From positions 1-54,803 of the forward strand of contig NZ_FQWY01000013.1 in NCBI RefSeq assembly GCF_900129805.1: DNA of 54,803 nt, written 5' to 3'. The notes below the pieces were generated by a model. The model made no database searches. It was not told where the DNA came from and saw only the letters and a list, made by a program, of their open reading frames with translations. This stretch comes from Thermosyntropha lipolytica DSM 11003 (GTDB lineage: Bacteria; Bacillota; Syntrophomonadia; Syntrophomonadales; Syntrophomonadaceae). Positions 26,424 to 35,074 of this stretch are shown here, piece after piece; within the stretch, counting starts at the first letter, position 1, and every line of letters begins with the position of its first letter. Position numbers and translations under genes: made by a program.

Positions 26424-26458
26424 AAAAAAGACCAGTATATTTTGTACTGGTCTTTTTT
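26424..26458 (+). terminator. Terminator of the glycine operon
   Basis: AAAAAAGACCAGTA pairs with TACTGGTCTTTTTT, 14 bp around a 7-base loop, and ends in six T. Confidence 0.9.
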
Positions 26459-26495
26459 GCTAAAGGATTTTTGCTGATAAGGAGGAGTTTTTAAC

Positions 26496-27479
26496 ATGAT
26501 AAAAATAAATAACACCTCCCAGGACCCTTATTTTAATATGGCCCTGGATGAGTATGCGACCAAAAATTTTTTAAAGGGGACGGTTTTTTATTTTTATCAG
26601 AATAAACCCACAGTAGTTATCGGACGACATCAGAACGCTTTTGAAGAAGTAAACCTTGATTTTGTAAGGGAAAGAGGGATTGAAGTAGTAAGGCGTATAT
26701 CAGGCGGGGGAGCTGTTTATCATGATCTGGGCAATCTGAATTTTACCTTTATTGCTGATGCTGGTTCTTATACCAGTTTTGATTTTGTAAAATTTACGCG
26801 GCCGGTAATAAAAGCTCTGGCTAAAATAGGCATTAAGGCTGAACATACCGGGCGCAATGATATAACTATCGCCGGAAAAAAATTTTCCGGCAATGCCCAG
26901 TACCGCTATAAGAACCGGGTGATGCACCATGGAACTATTCTTTTTGCTGTTAACATAGAAGACATGGTACAGGCTCTTAATGTAGACCCGGACAAAATAG
27001 TTTCCAAAGGGGTAAAATCGGTACGCAGCCGGGTTACTAACATAAGTGAACATCTGACTTCACCTTTGTCCCTAGAGGAATTTAAAGAGATCCTGACCGC
27101 AACCATCCTGGAGGAAGAAGATTTTAACCAGGAATACGCATTGACGGAGGAAGATTTAAGAGCTATAAATGAACTCAGGGACAAGAAGTTTAAAACCTGG
27201 GAGTGGATTTATGGAACCTCTCCTCATTTTAATGTGCAAAAAAAGATGCGTTTTGACTGGGGAAGCCTGGATATAAGGCTGGATGTAGAAAAAGGGATTA
27301 TCAAAGGGTGCAAGATATATGGGGATTTTTTTGCTGCCCGGGATATAGAGGAACTGGAAAGGCTGCTTACCGGGACACGTTATGAGGAAGAAGATATAAA
27401 AGCCAAACTGGAAGCGGTGAAAGTAGCCGATTATCTGCCGGCTGCTACCGCGGAAGATATTTTAAAGGTTTTGTTCTAA
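26496..27479 (+). CDS. lplA: Lipoate-protein ligase A
   Basis: 327 residues with GGAGGAG ahead of the ATG. It attaches lipoate to acceptor lysines, here most likely GcvH. Motifs: MALDEYATKNF, VVIGRHQNAFEEVN, VRRISGGGAVYHDLGNLNFTF, GRNDITIAGKKFSGNAQ and the C-terminal accessory domain with VEKGIIKGCKIYGDFF. Although the glycine-operon terminator precedes it, some read-through or a separate start would place it in the same function. Confidence 0.94.
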   Translation: MIKINNTSQDPYFNMALDEYATKNFLKGTVFYFYQNKPTVVIGRHQNAFEEVNLDFVRERGIEVVRRISGGGAVYHDLGNLNFTFIADAGSYTSFDFVKFTRPVIKALAKIGIKAEHTGRNDITIAGKKFSGNAQYRYKNRVMHHGTILFAVNIEDMVQALNVDPDKIVSKGVKSVRSRVTNISEHLTSPLSLEEFKEILTATILEEEDFNQEYALTEEDLRAINELRDKKFKTWEWIYGTSPHFNVQKKMRFDWGSLDIRLDVEKGIIKGCKIYGDFFAARDIEELERLLTGTRYEEEDIKAKLEAVKVADYLPAATAEDILKVLF

Positions 27480-27493
27480 GGAGGCTAAAGGGG

Positions 27494-28387
27494 TTGAAAC
27501 TGGAGCAGGTTGCCGGCAACACTTACTATATAAACTTTCCCAGCCTGATCGGGGTTTATGTTTTCCCGGATGGGGGATGTCTGCTTATTGATAGCGGGGC
27601 CAGCTCTGCTTTTGCCCAAAAGGCCAAAAAGGTGCTGGATGATGAAGGATTAAGGGTAGAGGCTATATTTAATACCCATGCCCATGCTGACCACAGCGGG
27701 GGAAATAGATTCTGGCAGGAAGCATATGGATGCGATATTTATGCTACCCCCTTTGAAGCTGCTTTTATGGAAAATGCCCTTTTAGGGCCTTTTTGCCTTT
27801 ATACTGCTAGTCCGGTTGATATGCTGCGCAATAAGTTTTTAATGCCGGAGCCCAGCCAGGTTACCCATCGGATAAGGCCGGGAGATCTTATTATTAAAGA
27901 GACCGGCTTTAAAGTTTTAGACCTGGCCGGACATGCTATGGAACAGGCAGGACTGGTTACCCCGGATGGAGTTCTTTTCAGCGGGGATGCGATAATAACC
28001 GAACATAATTTAGACAAGTTCCCTTTTGTTTATATGGCTGACCTGGAGAAACATATGACCACCTTGCAATATCTGAAGGAAAATATTTATCCCTATACGG
28101 TAGTAGGGCACGGAGGAATATTAGAGCAGGTAGAGCAGACTTTAAGTAAAAATGAAGAGATAATAAAACATATATTAGCGGTGATTGAAAAATTTATCCT
28201 AAGTCCCCGCAGCCGGGAAGAAATTGTAGCTCATGTCATAAAAGAAATGGCGTTGCCCGATAACCGCAACCAGTACATACTTATTTCCGGCACGATTTCC
28301 GCTTATCTTGCTTACCTGTGCAATAATAAAAAGGCCAGGATATTTACGGAAGAAAACAATTTAAAATGGGTATTAGCCAAAAGGTAG
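27494..28387 (+). CDS. MBL-fold metallohydrolase
   Basis: A TTG start after AAGGAGG; 297 residues, 14 bases after lplA and so probably co-transcribed. The metal-binding motif is FNTHAHADHSGG, with DLAGHAMEQAGLV, FSGDAII and a GHGG loop supplying the remaining ligands. The domain is glyoxalase II-like; a C-terminal helical extension (from about residue 215) contains a winged-helix-like PRSREEIVAHVIKEM. Substrate unknown. Confidence 0.85.
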   Translation: MKLEQVAGNTYYINFPSLIGVYVFPDGGCLLIDSGASSAFAQKAKKVLDDEGLRVEAIFNTHAHADHSGGNRFWQEAYGCDIYATPFEAAFMENALLGPFCLYTASPVDMLRNKFLMPEPSQVTHRIRPGDLIIKETGFKVLDLAGHAMEQAGLVTPDGVLFSGDAIITEHNLDKFPFVYMADLEKHMTTLQYLKENIYPYTVVGHGGILEQVEQTLSKNEEIIKHILAVIEKFILSPRSREEIVAHVIKEMALPDNRNQYILISGTISAYLAYLCNNKKARIFTEENNLKWVLAKR

Positions 28388-28408
28388 CAGAAATTTATAC
28401 CGGCATAG

Positions 28409-28441
28409 GCCTTCGCTTCCCGCAGAAGTGAAGGCTTTTTT
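28409..28441 (+). terminator. Intrinsic terminator
   Basis: GCCTTC...CTTC pairs with GAAG...GAAGGC (one bulged mismatch) and six T follow; ends the lplA-MBL unit. Confidence 0.85.
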
Positions 28442-28638
28442 GTAAGGACAGGAAGGAATAAACAGAGTGCATTTTTAAACCAGTATATGTAGTTAAGGGA
28501 AGCCAGGATATAAAAATACAGTGTTTTGTATACTTTTAGCCCAAGGAAAAAGAGATATTGCGAAAAAAATTTTTTTAAAGTATATTTTAGCAGGAAGGTT
28601 AGTTGACCTTTACAAAAAAGTAAAAGAGGGATGATCAG

Positions 28639-29814
28639 GTGACAAGGATACCGGATTATGTTGGGGTTTCTGCTTTTGGCATTAAAATGGGAGTTATTGT
28701 ACCGGGAACTGATATTGTGGGCATGGTTTGTGAAGCCCTGGCCAGATGTAATGCCGATGGACTTCTCGATGATGGGGATACGGCCTGCATTACCGAATCG
28801 GTAGTGGCCAGAGCGCAAAACAATTATGTTACTATACAGGATATTGCTGCTGATGTAAGAAGGAAGCTTAAGCTAGAAGAGGACAGCCGCATCGGTGTGG
28901 TATTTCCTATATTGAGCCGCAATCGCTTTTCTTTGATTTTAAAAGGTATAGCCGCTGCGGTTCCTAAAGGAGAGGTTGTGGTTCAGCTTTCCTATCCTGC
29001 TGATGAAGTAGGCAATCAGATATTGCCCTATGATTTTGCCGAAAAACGGGGCAAGACTAATGGAGATATAATAACTTTAGAAGAAATAGGCGAGGAAAGA
29101 TTTCTGCATCCCATAACCAATGTAGATTATATTGCTCTTTATGAAGAAGTAATAAAACAAACCGGGGCCAGGGCCAGGGTATTTTTATGCAATGACCCTT
29201 TAAAAATAATGGATTATAAGCCAGATGGGGTTATTGTAGCTAATATTCATGCCCGCTATCGTACAGCACAAAAATTCAAGGAAAACGGGTATAACTGCAT
29301 AACTCTGCAGGATATATGCAATGAAGGCGAAGCCTGGTCCGAATGGGGACTCTTGGGCAGCAACCTTTCTTCCGGAGATAGGCTTAAACTTGCACCCCGG
29401 GAAGCTGATAAAGTGGCAGATGCGGTACAGGCCTGGGTAAAAAAAGAACTGGGCAAGCATATTGAGGTTATAGTTTATGGTGATGGTGCCTATAAAGACC
29501 CTTCAACCGGCATATATGAACTGGCAGATCCCCAGCCGGCTTTTGGTATGACTAAAGGCTTAAGGGGAAGGTACAGAGAGGGGCTTAAATACAAGTATCT
29601 GGTAGACAAGATGCTGGAAGAAGGTATAGAACAGGAACGAATTGAAGAAGAACTTAAGGCTATGAAACGGGACAGTTATGAAAAGGATTGCTTCGAAACT
29701 GAAGGTACGACCCCCCGTAAGGTAGAAGACCTTATGGCCAGCCTGGCTGACCTGGTAAGCGGTTCAGCTGATGCCGGGACGCCGTTAATTTTGATTAAGG
29801 GATTTTTAGGCTAG
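28639..29814 (+). CDS. CofE-like (coenzyme F420-0:L-glutamate ligase family) protein
   Basis: GTG start, 391 residues. The N-terminal region ([37 protein letters not shown]) is the F420-0:glutamate ligase/CofE fold; C-terminal [22 protein letters not shown] is typical of the long bacterial version. The family ligates glutamate to F420-0, but no other F420 genes (CofC, CofD, CofG/H) are here, and such proteins occur in bacteria without F420. The actual acceptor is unknown. It is monocistronic, with a terminator 20 bases downstream. Confidence 0.75.
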   Translation: MTRIPDYVGVSAFGIKMGVIVPGTDIVGMVCEALARCNADGLLDDGDTACITESVVARAQNNYVTIQDIAADVRRKLKLEEDSRIGVVFPILSRNRFSLILKGIAAAVPKGEVVVQLSYPADEVGNQILPYDFAEKRGKTNGDIITLEEIGEERFLHPITNVDYIALYEEVIKQTGARARVFLCNDPLKIMDYKPDGVIVANIHARYRTAQKFKENGYNCITLQDICNEGEAWSEWGLLGSNLSSGDRLKLAPREADKVADAVQAWVKKELGKHIEVIVYGDGAYKDPSTGIYELADPQPAFGMTKGLRGRYREGLKYKYLVDKMLEEGIEQERIEEELKAMKRDSYEKDCFETEGTTPRKVEDLMASLADLVSGSADAGTPLILIKGFLG

Positions 29815-29834
29815 TTAAGATATATTAAAATAAA

Positions 29835-29863
29835 GCCAGGGATAAGTTAGTCCCTGGTTTTTT
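29835..29863 (+). terminator. Intrinsic terminator of the CofE-like gene
   Basis: CCAGGGA and TCCCTGG stem, 8-base loop, six T. Confidence 0.88.
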
Positions 29864-29970
29864 GCTATTTTTCTTTAAAATCCGTTATTTTAAAATTATA
29901 AGGGAAGGAAATAAAAAAATACTGTCGAAAGTTAATAAAGTATCCTGTTGGGCTAAAGGGGAATATAAAT

Positions 29971-31095
29971 ATGAGGGAATATCTGCTTTATACTTCACTT
30001 GTTTTTTTGCCGATTGCTGCGGTTATATTTTACATTTTGAAGAGCTACCGGCTTTCTTATTCTGCTATCTGGGCTATACTGGTTTTAACCTTTGTGATAA
30101 TAATAACTTTTCCTTTCAGCATAATTAAAATAGGATCTATATTTACTTTGGTTGTTTATATTATAGTTCTGGGGGGAATAACTCTATACTTGCTGCAGTA
30201 TGATGCTGAATATTCATTGGAAACAGATAAGAACAGGAAAGAAAAAATAGAAATTTATGGTTGTGAAATTGTGGAGTCGCAATTTCCTGAACCGGGAAAA
30301 ATACAAATGCTTCTTGCTGGAAAAAATGAGTTTTCTGGAGCTGAGATAGGGAGTGAAAAACCTGAGTTTGAAGCCTTAAAAAACGAGGTAGAAAGAGTTA
30401 ACGATGATAATGTCATGGGGATAGATGAAGAGAGAAAAGTAGAGGAGGAATATGCCATAGTTGAAAATGAAAAGATATGTGTTTATGAGGAAACAAAGGA
30501 AGCAGCGATGATAGCAGAGCCTACAAAACAGATTAATGGAGATACTACCTGGTTTTCTGAAGAAAAAGGGACAGAAGCTGGATATTGCGAAAGGGAGATA
30601 GCAAGTGAGAAGGACCGGGGGGGAGAAAAAGAGATAGAGAAAGAGGACGAAAAAACAGGGATAACAGATGCTGAATCAGAAGAAAGCGGGTATATTGAGA
30701 AAGAGAAAGATATGGTTTATTCCCAGGTAGTAAGGTTTTTGGATTTGGCTTTTAAAGCCAAGATGAACGAAGATTTTGAAGAGGCTTTTGTCTATTTTCG
30801 CAAAGCCTGGGAACTTACCGGGGATATAGATTTAAAATATATGCTGACTCTGGAGATGGCGGATATAAGCATAATATTAGGCTGGTATAGTCAGGGAGAA
30901 GAAATTATTGTAAAATGTATGAATGAATATGTTTTAAATGAAACGATGCGGAGAGAACTAGCCAGAAAACTTGCTTTTATCCAGCTTATAAGGCGGGAAA
31001 TAAGGTATTTAAAACTGGAGGAAGTGCCTTTTGCCAGGCTGCCCAGGCTGTTAAAGGTAAAAGTGGAGGATGAACTGCGAAGGCTTTACACATAA
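29971..31095 (+). CDS. Membrane protein with acidic linker and C-terminal helical (TPR-like) domain
   Basis: 374 residues. Three hydrophobic segments at about 5-22, 29-48 and 53-73 suggest an N-terminal membrane anchor. Residues 85-250 are a low-complexity stretch very rich in Glu and Lys. The last 120 residues (VVRFLDLAFKAKMNEDFEEAFVYFRKAW... onward) are helical and resemble paired TPR-like helices. I recognise no named family. It precedes a PRC-barrel gene by 18 bases and probably shares its transcript. Confidence 0.65.
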   Translation: MREYLLYTSLVFLPIAAVIFYILKSYRLSYSAIWAILVLTFVIIITFPFSIIKIGSIFTLVVYIIVLGGITLYLLQYDAEYSLETDKNRKEKIEIYGCEIVESQFPEPGKIQMLLAGKNEFSGAEIGSEKPEFEALKNEVERVNDDNVMGIDEERKVEEEYAIVENEKICVYEETKEAAMIAEPTKQINGDTTWFSEEKGTEAGYCEREIASEKDRGGEKEIEKEDEKTGITDAESEESGYIEKEKDMVYSQVVRFLDLAFKAKMNEDFEEAFVYFRKAWELTGDIDLKYMLTLEMADISIILGWYSQGEEIIVKCMNEYVLNETMRRELARKLAFIQLIRREIRYLKLEEVPFARLPRLLKVKVEDELRRLYT

Positions 31096-31113
31096 AGGAA
31101 GGGAGCAAGTGAG

Positions 31114-31836
31114 ATGAAGAAAAGCCAGGAAATTATTGGTCTGCCTGTTTTTTCTATCATTGATGGGGCCAAGATTGGACAGGTCAAAGACCTGGTAATT
31201 AATCCTGATGAGGGCAAGGTTGATTTTATTATGGTGGCTAACAGCAGCTGGTATGAGGGGGCCAGGGTTTTACCCTTCAAAAATGTAGTAGGGATTGGAG
31301 AACATGCCGTAACTACGGAAAGTCAGGCTATGCTGCTGGGGATTGATGCCTCAGAAGAGGCTAAGAGACTTTTGGAACGCAATATTCAGATTAAAGGCAC
31401 CCGGGTTTTGACGAATAAAGGGAACCTCATCGGGGTTATAAGCGAATTTGAAATTGATACGGAAACGGGGGTTTTATCCCGTTTAGAATATAAAACGGCC
31501 CAGGATGAAATGAAGACCGAGATCATTGAAGCTGAAGATGTTTTAACCTATGGGACGGAAGTGGTGGTAGTAAGGGAAAAAGGGTCTTCGTATGTAAAGA
31601 AAGATGTACCCAGGGCTGAAACGGAAGGGGAAGTAAAGGAAACACCCATGAGCGAAGGAGCCTTATTTTTCCGGGAGAGACAGAAGGCTTTTCTGCTAGG
31701 GAAAAAAGTAATTCAAGATATTAAGGACAGTCAGGGAGAAGTATTAATTCCAGCGGGAACGGTAGTAAATGAAGAGATTATTGCTTTAGCTGAAGCCCAC
31801 AATAAATTTGTAGAATTGTCACAGTGTGTAAAATAG
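31114..31836 (+). CDS. PRC-barrel domain protein, two repeats
   Basis: 240 residues. The first PRC barrel (about 5-75) shows EIIGLPVFSIIDGAKIGQVKDLVI and the second (about 92-165) shows TRVLTNKGNLIGVISEFEIDTETG. The tail (about 185-240) ends in IPAGTVVNEEIIALAEAH. Soluble; PRC barrels bind proteins or RNA and occur in sporulation-associated proteins of Firmicutes. The exact role is unknown. Another PRC protein lies at 37982. Confidence 0.85.
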   Translation: MKKSQEIIGLPVFSIIDGAKIGQVKDLVINPDEGKVDFIMVANSSWYEGARVLPFKNVVGIGEHAVTTESQAMLLGIDASEEAKRLLERNIQIKGTRVLTNKGNLIGVISEFEIDTETGVLSRLEYKTAQDEMKTEIIEAEDVLTYGTEVVVVREKGSSYVKKDVPRAETEGEVKETPMSEGALFFRERQKAFLLGKKVIQDIKDSQGEVLIPAGTVVNEEIIALAEAHNKFVELSQCVK

Positions 31837-31869
31837 CCGAGCACTAAATCCCGGGGAGAATGGCCAGTA

Positions 31870-33099
31870 ATGAAATCTTATAACCAGAAAATGCTGATAA
31901 TATTAGGGTTGCCGTTAATAGCTATAATTTTAAATTTATATGTAGTCGAAAGCCTTTTAGCCTGGCATGATCAAAAATTTTACCCTTCTTCTCTGGTCCT
32001 AGGTGGAGTACCCTTAGCTGGGATGACCAGGGAAGAAGCGGAGAGGATATGGCCGGATAAGGTAAAAAAAGCCTGGGGAGATAGTTTGACTTTGCAAGGG
32101 CCGGAAAAAAATTTTACCATACCTCTGGAGGAGTGGAATATAGCCTATGATACCCAGGCCAGTCTGCAAAAAGCAGTTGAAGTGATGCAGGAGGAGAGAG
32201 AAAAAAGCCTTTTGCCCCATATAACCATACGGGGAGAAAAAAGGGAACTTTTCCCGGTATTCACCTGGCAGGAAAAAGATTTGCAGCTTAAGGTAATGGC
32301 TTTAGCTTTAAAGGAGATTAAGGCAAAGGACCCGGAAAATGCCAGGTTGTACTGGGATGATAAGCAAGGTCTGCGGTTTATGGAGGAAAGATATGGATAT
32401 GAAGTAGATCCTGTAGCTACATATAAAAATCTGACAGCTAACCTTGAGAAGGGGATTATAAAAGATATAGATATAAAAACAGTTCCCCTTACTCCGGAGA
32501 TAACGCGAGAAAAGATAAAAGAGATTAAAGCTCTTTTAAACATAGAAGCTTTTAAAGCAGAAGCTTCTTACCCTTCCTGGCAGGAAATGCTGGATAGGTT
32601 GAACGGAAGGGTAATTTTAACTGGTGAAAGCTGGGACCTGGACAAGGAAATGGAGAATATAAGGGCAGCCCGGTATGTATTAAAGAGCGATCGGGAGATA
32701 CTTCTTAAAAGTTTGCAAAAGGCATGGGAAGGAGCCGGGCTTATAAGGGATGGATACCAGCTGGTAAATAACAGCAGTGGTCCGGTAGGGATCACTTTGC
32801 ATAGCGAAAAAGGAAATGTTGTGGTAGTAAGGGTTTGGGGGATAGATGACCATAAAAAAAAAGTGATTTTTAAAAAAGAGCAGAAGCCCCTTGAACCTCC
32901 AGTAGTAATAAAGGTTGATGAGAGGCTGGCACCTGGTGAGAAGAGGGAACAGGCAGGAACTAGAGGAGAAATGGTTTATAATTATAAATTGGTACTGATA
33001 GATGGAGAAGTTAAAGAGAAGATTTTACTCTGGCAGGAGAAGAAAGAGCCTAGAGCAAAGGTTATATACTATGGAAGGGGAACCTTTATAAATAAATGA
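31870..33099 (+). CDS. VanW-like envelope protein lacking the VanW core (peptidoglycan-binding-type/G5 protein)
   Basis: 409 residues with one N-terminal transmembrane helix (about 8-30). The following FYPSSLVLGGVPLAGMTREEAERIW is the short repeat found at the start of VanW proteins. The C-terminus (KEQKPLEPPVVIKVDERLAPGEKREQ and GEMVYNYKLV) resembles a G5 domain. The catalytic-looking VanW core (GGGVCQ and following) seen in the protein at 43847 is absent. Extracytoplasmic by topology. It likely shares a transcript with the PRC gene 33 bases upstream. Function unknown. Confidence 0.7.
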   Translation: MKSYNQKMLIILGLPLIAIILNLYVVESLLAWHDQKFYPSSLVLGGVPLAGMTREEAERIWPDKVKKAWGDSLTLQGPEKNFTIPLEEWNIAYDTQASLQKAVEVMQEEREKSLLPHITIRGEKRELFPVFTWQEKDLQLKVMALALKEIKAKDPENARLYWDDKQGLRFMEERYGYEVDPVATYKNLTANLEKGIIKDIDIKTVPLTPEITREKIKEIKALLNIEAFKAEASYPSWQEMLDRLNGRVILTGESWDLDKEMENIRAARYVLKSDREILLKSLQKAWEGAGLIRDGYQLVNNSSGPVGITLHSEKGNVVVVRVWGIDDHKKKVIFKKEQKPLEPPVVIKVDERLAPGEKREQAGTRGEMVYNYKLVLIDGEVKEKILLWQEKKEPRAKVIYYGRGTFINK

Positions 33100-33124
33100 G
33101 GTTGCCAACTGGGGGGAGATAAAG

Positions 33125-34447
33125 GTGAGTACTGAACTCCTGATTAAGCAGATTTTTCTTTATCCGCGTCCCTTTATACTGACCGGAGCCGGGGTATCGA
33201 CCGAAAGCGGGATTCCGGATTTTCGAGGAAGTGGCGGTTTATGGGAAAGAATTGATCCGATGGAGGTTTTTTCCGCCTGGGCTTTTAAACACCATCCGGA
33301 AAAGCTTTATCAGCACAGCAAGGAAGTTTTTGGAACTATTCTGGAGGCTTTGCCCAATGCTGCCCATAATGTGCTGGGAGAATGGCAGCAAAAGAGGATT
33401 ATCGGACCTATTGTTACCCAGAATATAGATAACCTGCATCAAAAGGGAGGAGCCTTCTGGGTATATGAAGTGCATGGGCATATAAGGACGGCTACCTGCA
33501 GCCGTTGTGGGAAGACGGTGCAGGATATGCAGGAAATAATAAAGGAGCAGGAAACGGGGGTTGTGGTTCCCCGTTGTGCTGATTGTGGCGGGGTATTGAA
33601 GCCGGATGTAATACTTTTTGGGGATGCTATGCCTGAGGACTACATGTATGCCGTCAAGATGGCAGAAATCTTTAACCATTTCCCCCAGGTGGTGCTAGTG
33701 GTAGGTTCCAGCCTGGCAGTTTCTCCTATCAACAGTTTTCCTTTATCCTTTGAGGAGCTGGATATTATCAACAATGCGCCTACTCTGCTTGACCAGGAGG
33801 CTTATATAATAATAAACGGCCTGGCCGGCAAGATCCTTATGGAAATGCATAAAATGCTTATTGATTTTAACGGGGGAAAAGATATTCAGGTTTTGCCGGC
33901 TGGCTTTATACCGGGAAGGTTGATAAGCATAGTAGAAGGTTTTTATAAAAAGATTTGGCGCGAACAGGAAGATCATAAAAAACCTTTAACTAAATGGGCT
34001 ATTTTACAGGGGGATATTGAACTTATTAAAAATCTTTTCGCTTTTTATAAAGAAAAAGGGCGCCAGCAGAGGCTGGAATATTATCTGCTTGAACAGATGG
34101 AAGAAAAATTGCAGCTTATGGAACAAGGCTTAAAACAGGTGCTGCAGAAACGAAAATTTAACTTGCAAACAACTGAAGAAAGCTATCTTCTTTCTTCTCT
34201 CTACAGGCTGGTAGATATTTATAACCAGGCTTTGCATATTTATGCTAAACAGCATAATGCTGAAAGCCGGGTTATAAAGGAATTGGCCCTGCAGTATCTG
34301 GGGATAGCTGGGCTTTATAATAAGCTGTGGGAGCTTAAAGGAATAAAGAGCAAAGGGGATTTGGCTTCAGATATTGACCGGGTAGAAAAACTGATGATGG
34401 CTAAAGGACTGTCAATCAATACGACGCAAGCTTTGGCCGATTTTTAA
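33125..34447 (+). CDS. Sirtuin with about 190-residue C-terminal extension
   Basis: GTG start, 440 residues. The Sir2 domain (about 1-240) is complete: ILTGAGVSTESGIPDFRG, TQNIDNLH, catalytic H117 in EVHGHIRTATC, zinc cysteines C125, C128, C151, C154 and VGSSLAVSPI. Residues 250-440 add a helical region with several Lys/Glu-rich helices and no motif I recognise (a coiled-coil-like EQMEEKLQLMEQGLKQVLQ at about 320). NAD-dependent deacylation of proteins is the family reaction; the extension may set substrate or partner. The length is nearly twice that of ordinary bacterial CobB/SrtN. Confidence 0.85.
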   Translation: MSTELLIKQIFLYPRPFILTGAGVSTESGIPDFRGSGGLWERIDPMEVFSAWAFKHHPEKLYQHSKEVFGTILEALPNAAHNVLGEWQQKRIIGPIVTQNIDNLHQKGGAFWVYEVHGHIRTATCSRCGKTVQDMQEIIKEQETGVVVPRCADCGGVLKPDVILFGDAMPEDYMYAVKMAEIFNHFPQVVLVVGSSLAVSPINSFPLSFEELDIINNAPTLLDQEAYIIINGLAGKILMEMHKMLIDFNGGKDIQVLPAGFIPGRLISIVEGFYKKIWREQEDHKKPLTKWAILQGDIELIKNLFAFYKEKGRQQRLEYYLLEQMEEKLQLMEQGLKQVLQKRKFNLQTTEESYLLSSLYRLVDIYNQALHIYAKQHNAESRVIKELALQYLGIAGLYNKLWELKGIKSKGDLASDIDRVEKLMMAKGLSINTTQALADF

Positions 34448-34481
34448 GGATGGAAATACTAGCTGGCAAGGAGGAATTTTG

Positions 34482-34592
34482 ATGGAAGAACTGGTAAAAC
34501 AGGTTAAAATGGAAATGCTGCGCACTTTAATATGGCTTATAATTGCCTGTGGAGCAGGAGCTCTGGTTTATTATACTCTTCTGGTTAAATAA
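34482..34592 (+). CDS. Small single-TM membrane protein, 36 aa
   Basis: ATG behind AAGGAGGAATTTTG; 36 residues with a charged start (MEELVKQVKMEMLR) and one membrane helix (LIWLIIACGAGALVYYTLL). A terminator-like stem follows at 34606. The excellent ribosome site and position 34 bases after the sirtuin gene support a real micro-gene, probably in the same transcript. No family recognised. Confidence 0.6.
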   Translation: MEELVKQVKMEMLRTLIWLIIACGAGALVYYTLLVK

Positions 34593-34605
34593 GAGGTGCT
34601 CTAGA

Positions 34606-34641
34606 AAGGGGATAAGGCTTTATAGCTTATCCCCTTAAATT
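34606..34641 (+). terminator. Probable terminator
   Basis: An 11-bp perfect stem (AAGGGGATAAG / CTTATCCCCTT) with a weak AAATTTTA tail. Confidence 0.6.
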
Positions 34642-34709
34642 TTAGAAATCTTTATAGGAAATGAAGTTTTAAAAAAGATTAAAAAACGCAAAATTTTGCT
34701 TTGCTGTAT

Positions 34710-34738
34710 TTGACATATGAAGGAAATAGGTATATACT
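34710..34738 (+). promoter_or_regulatory. Sigma-A-type promoter of csoR-trx
   Basis: TTGACA at 34710-34715, 17-base spacer, TATACT at 34733-34738. Confidence 0.85.
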
Positions 34739-34744
34739 GAAACA

Positions 34745-34763
34745 TATACGGTATAGGGGTATA
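34745..34763 (+). promoter_or_regulatory. Probable CsoR operator
   Basis: TATACGGTATAGGGGTATA lies just downstream of the -10 box. A GGTATAGGGGTAT-type sequence resembles the AT-flanked G-tract operators of CsoR-family repressors, and the first gene encodes such a repressor, so autoregulation is likely. Confidence 0.6.
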
Positions 34764-34780
34764 GAGAGGTGAGGCAGACT

Positions 34781-35074
34781 ATGGATGAGGTAAGACAGAG
34801 GCTTTTAACCCGGCTCAGGAAGATTGAAGGACAGGTAAGAGGAGTACAGAGAATGGTGGAAGCAGGCGATGATTGTGGCGAAATACTGAACCAGATTGCA
34901 GCTATAAAATCAGCTTTGAGCAGTGTCGGACTGCTTATTTTTGAAAACCATGCTTATGAATGTATTTGCCGGGCTATAGAAGAAGAAAATAAAGAAGCAG
35001 GGCTTAAAGAAGTGGTAAAGGTTCTGGAAAAGCTTATGCGTCATGAAATTTATGTTATAAAGGAGGAGATATGA
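34781..35074 (+). CDS. csoR: CsoR-family metal-sensing repressor
   Basis: ATG 34781 preferred over the GTG at 34769 because GAGGTGAGG then sits six bases before it; 97 residues, four-helix DUF156 family. Residues fitting Cu(I) binding: a Cys in DDCGEI and H-x3-C in ENHAYEC. IEGQVRGVQRMVE is the DNA-contact helix. It probably represses its own transcript, which also encodes a thioredoxin; copper, another metal or persulfide could be the signal. The His argues against a CstR-type persulfide sensor. Confidence 0.85.
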   Translation: MDEVRQRLLTRLRKIEGQVRGVQRMVEAGDDCGEILNQIAAIKSALSSVGLLIFENHAYECICRAIEEENKEAGLKEVVKVLEKLMRHEIYVIKEEI

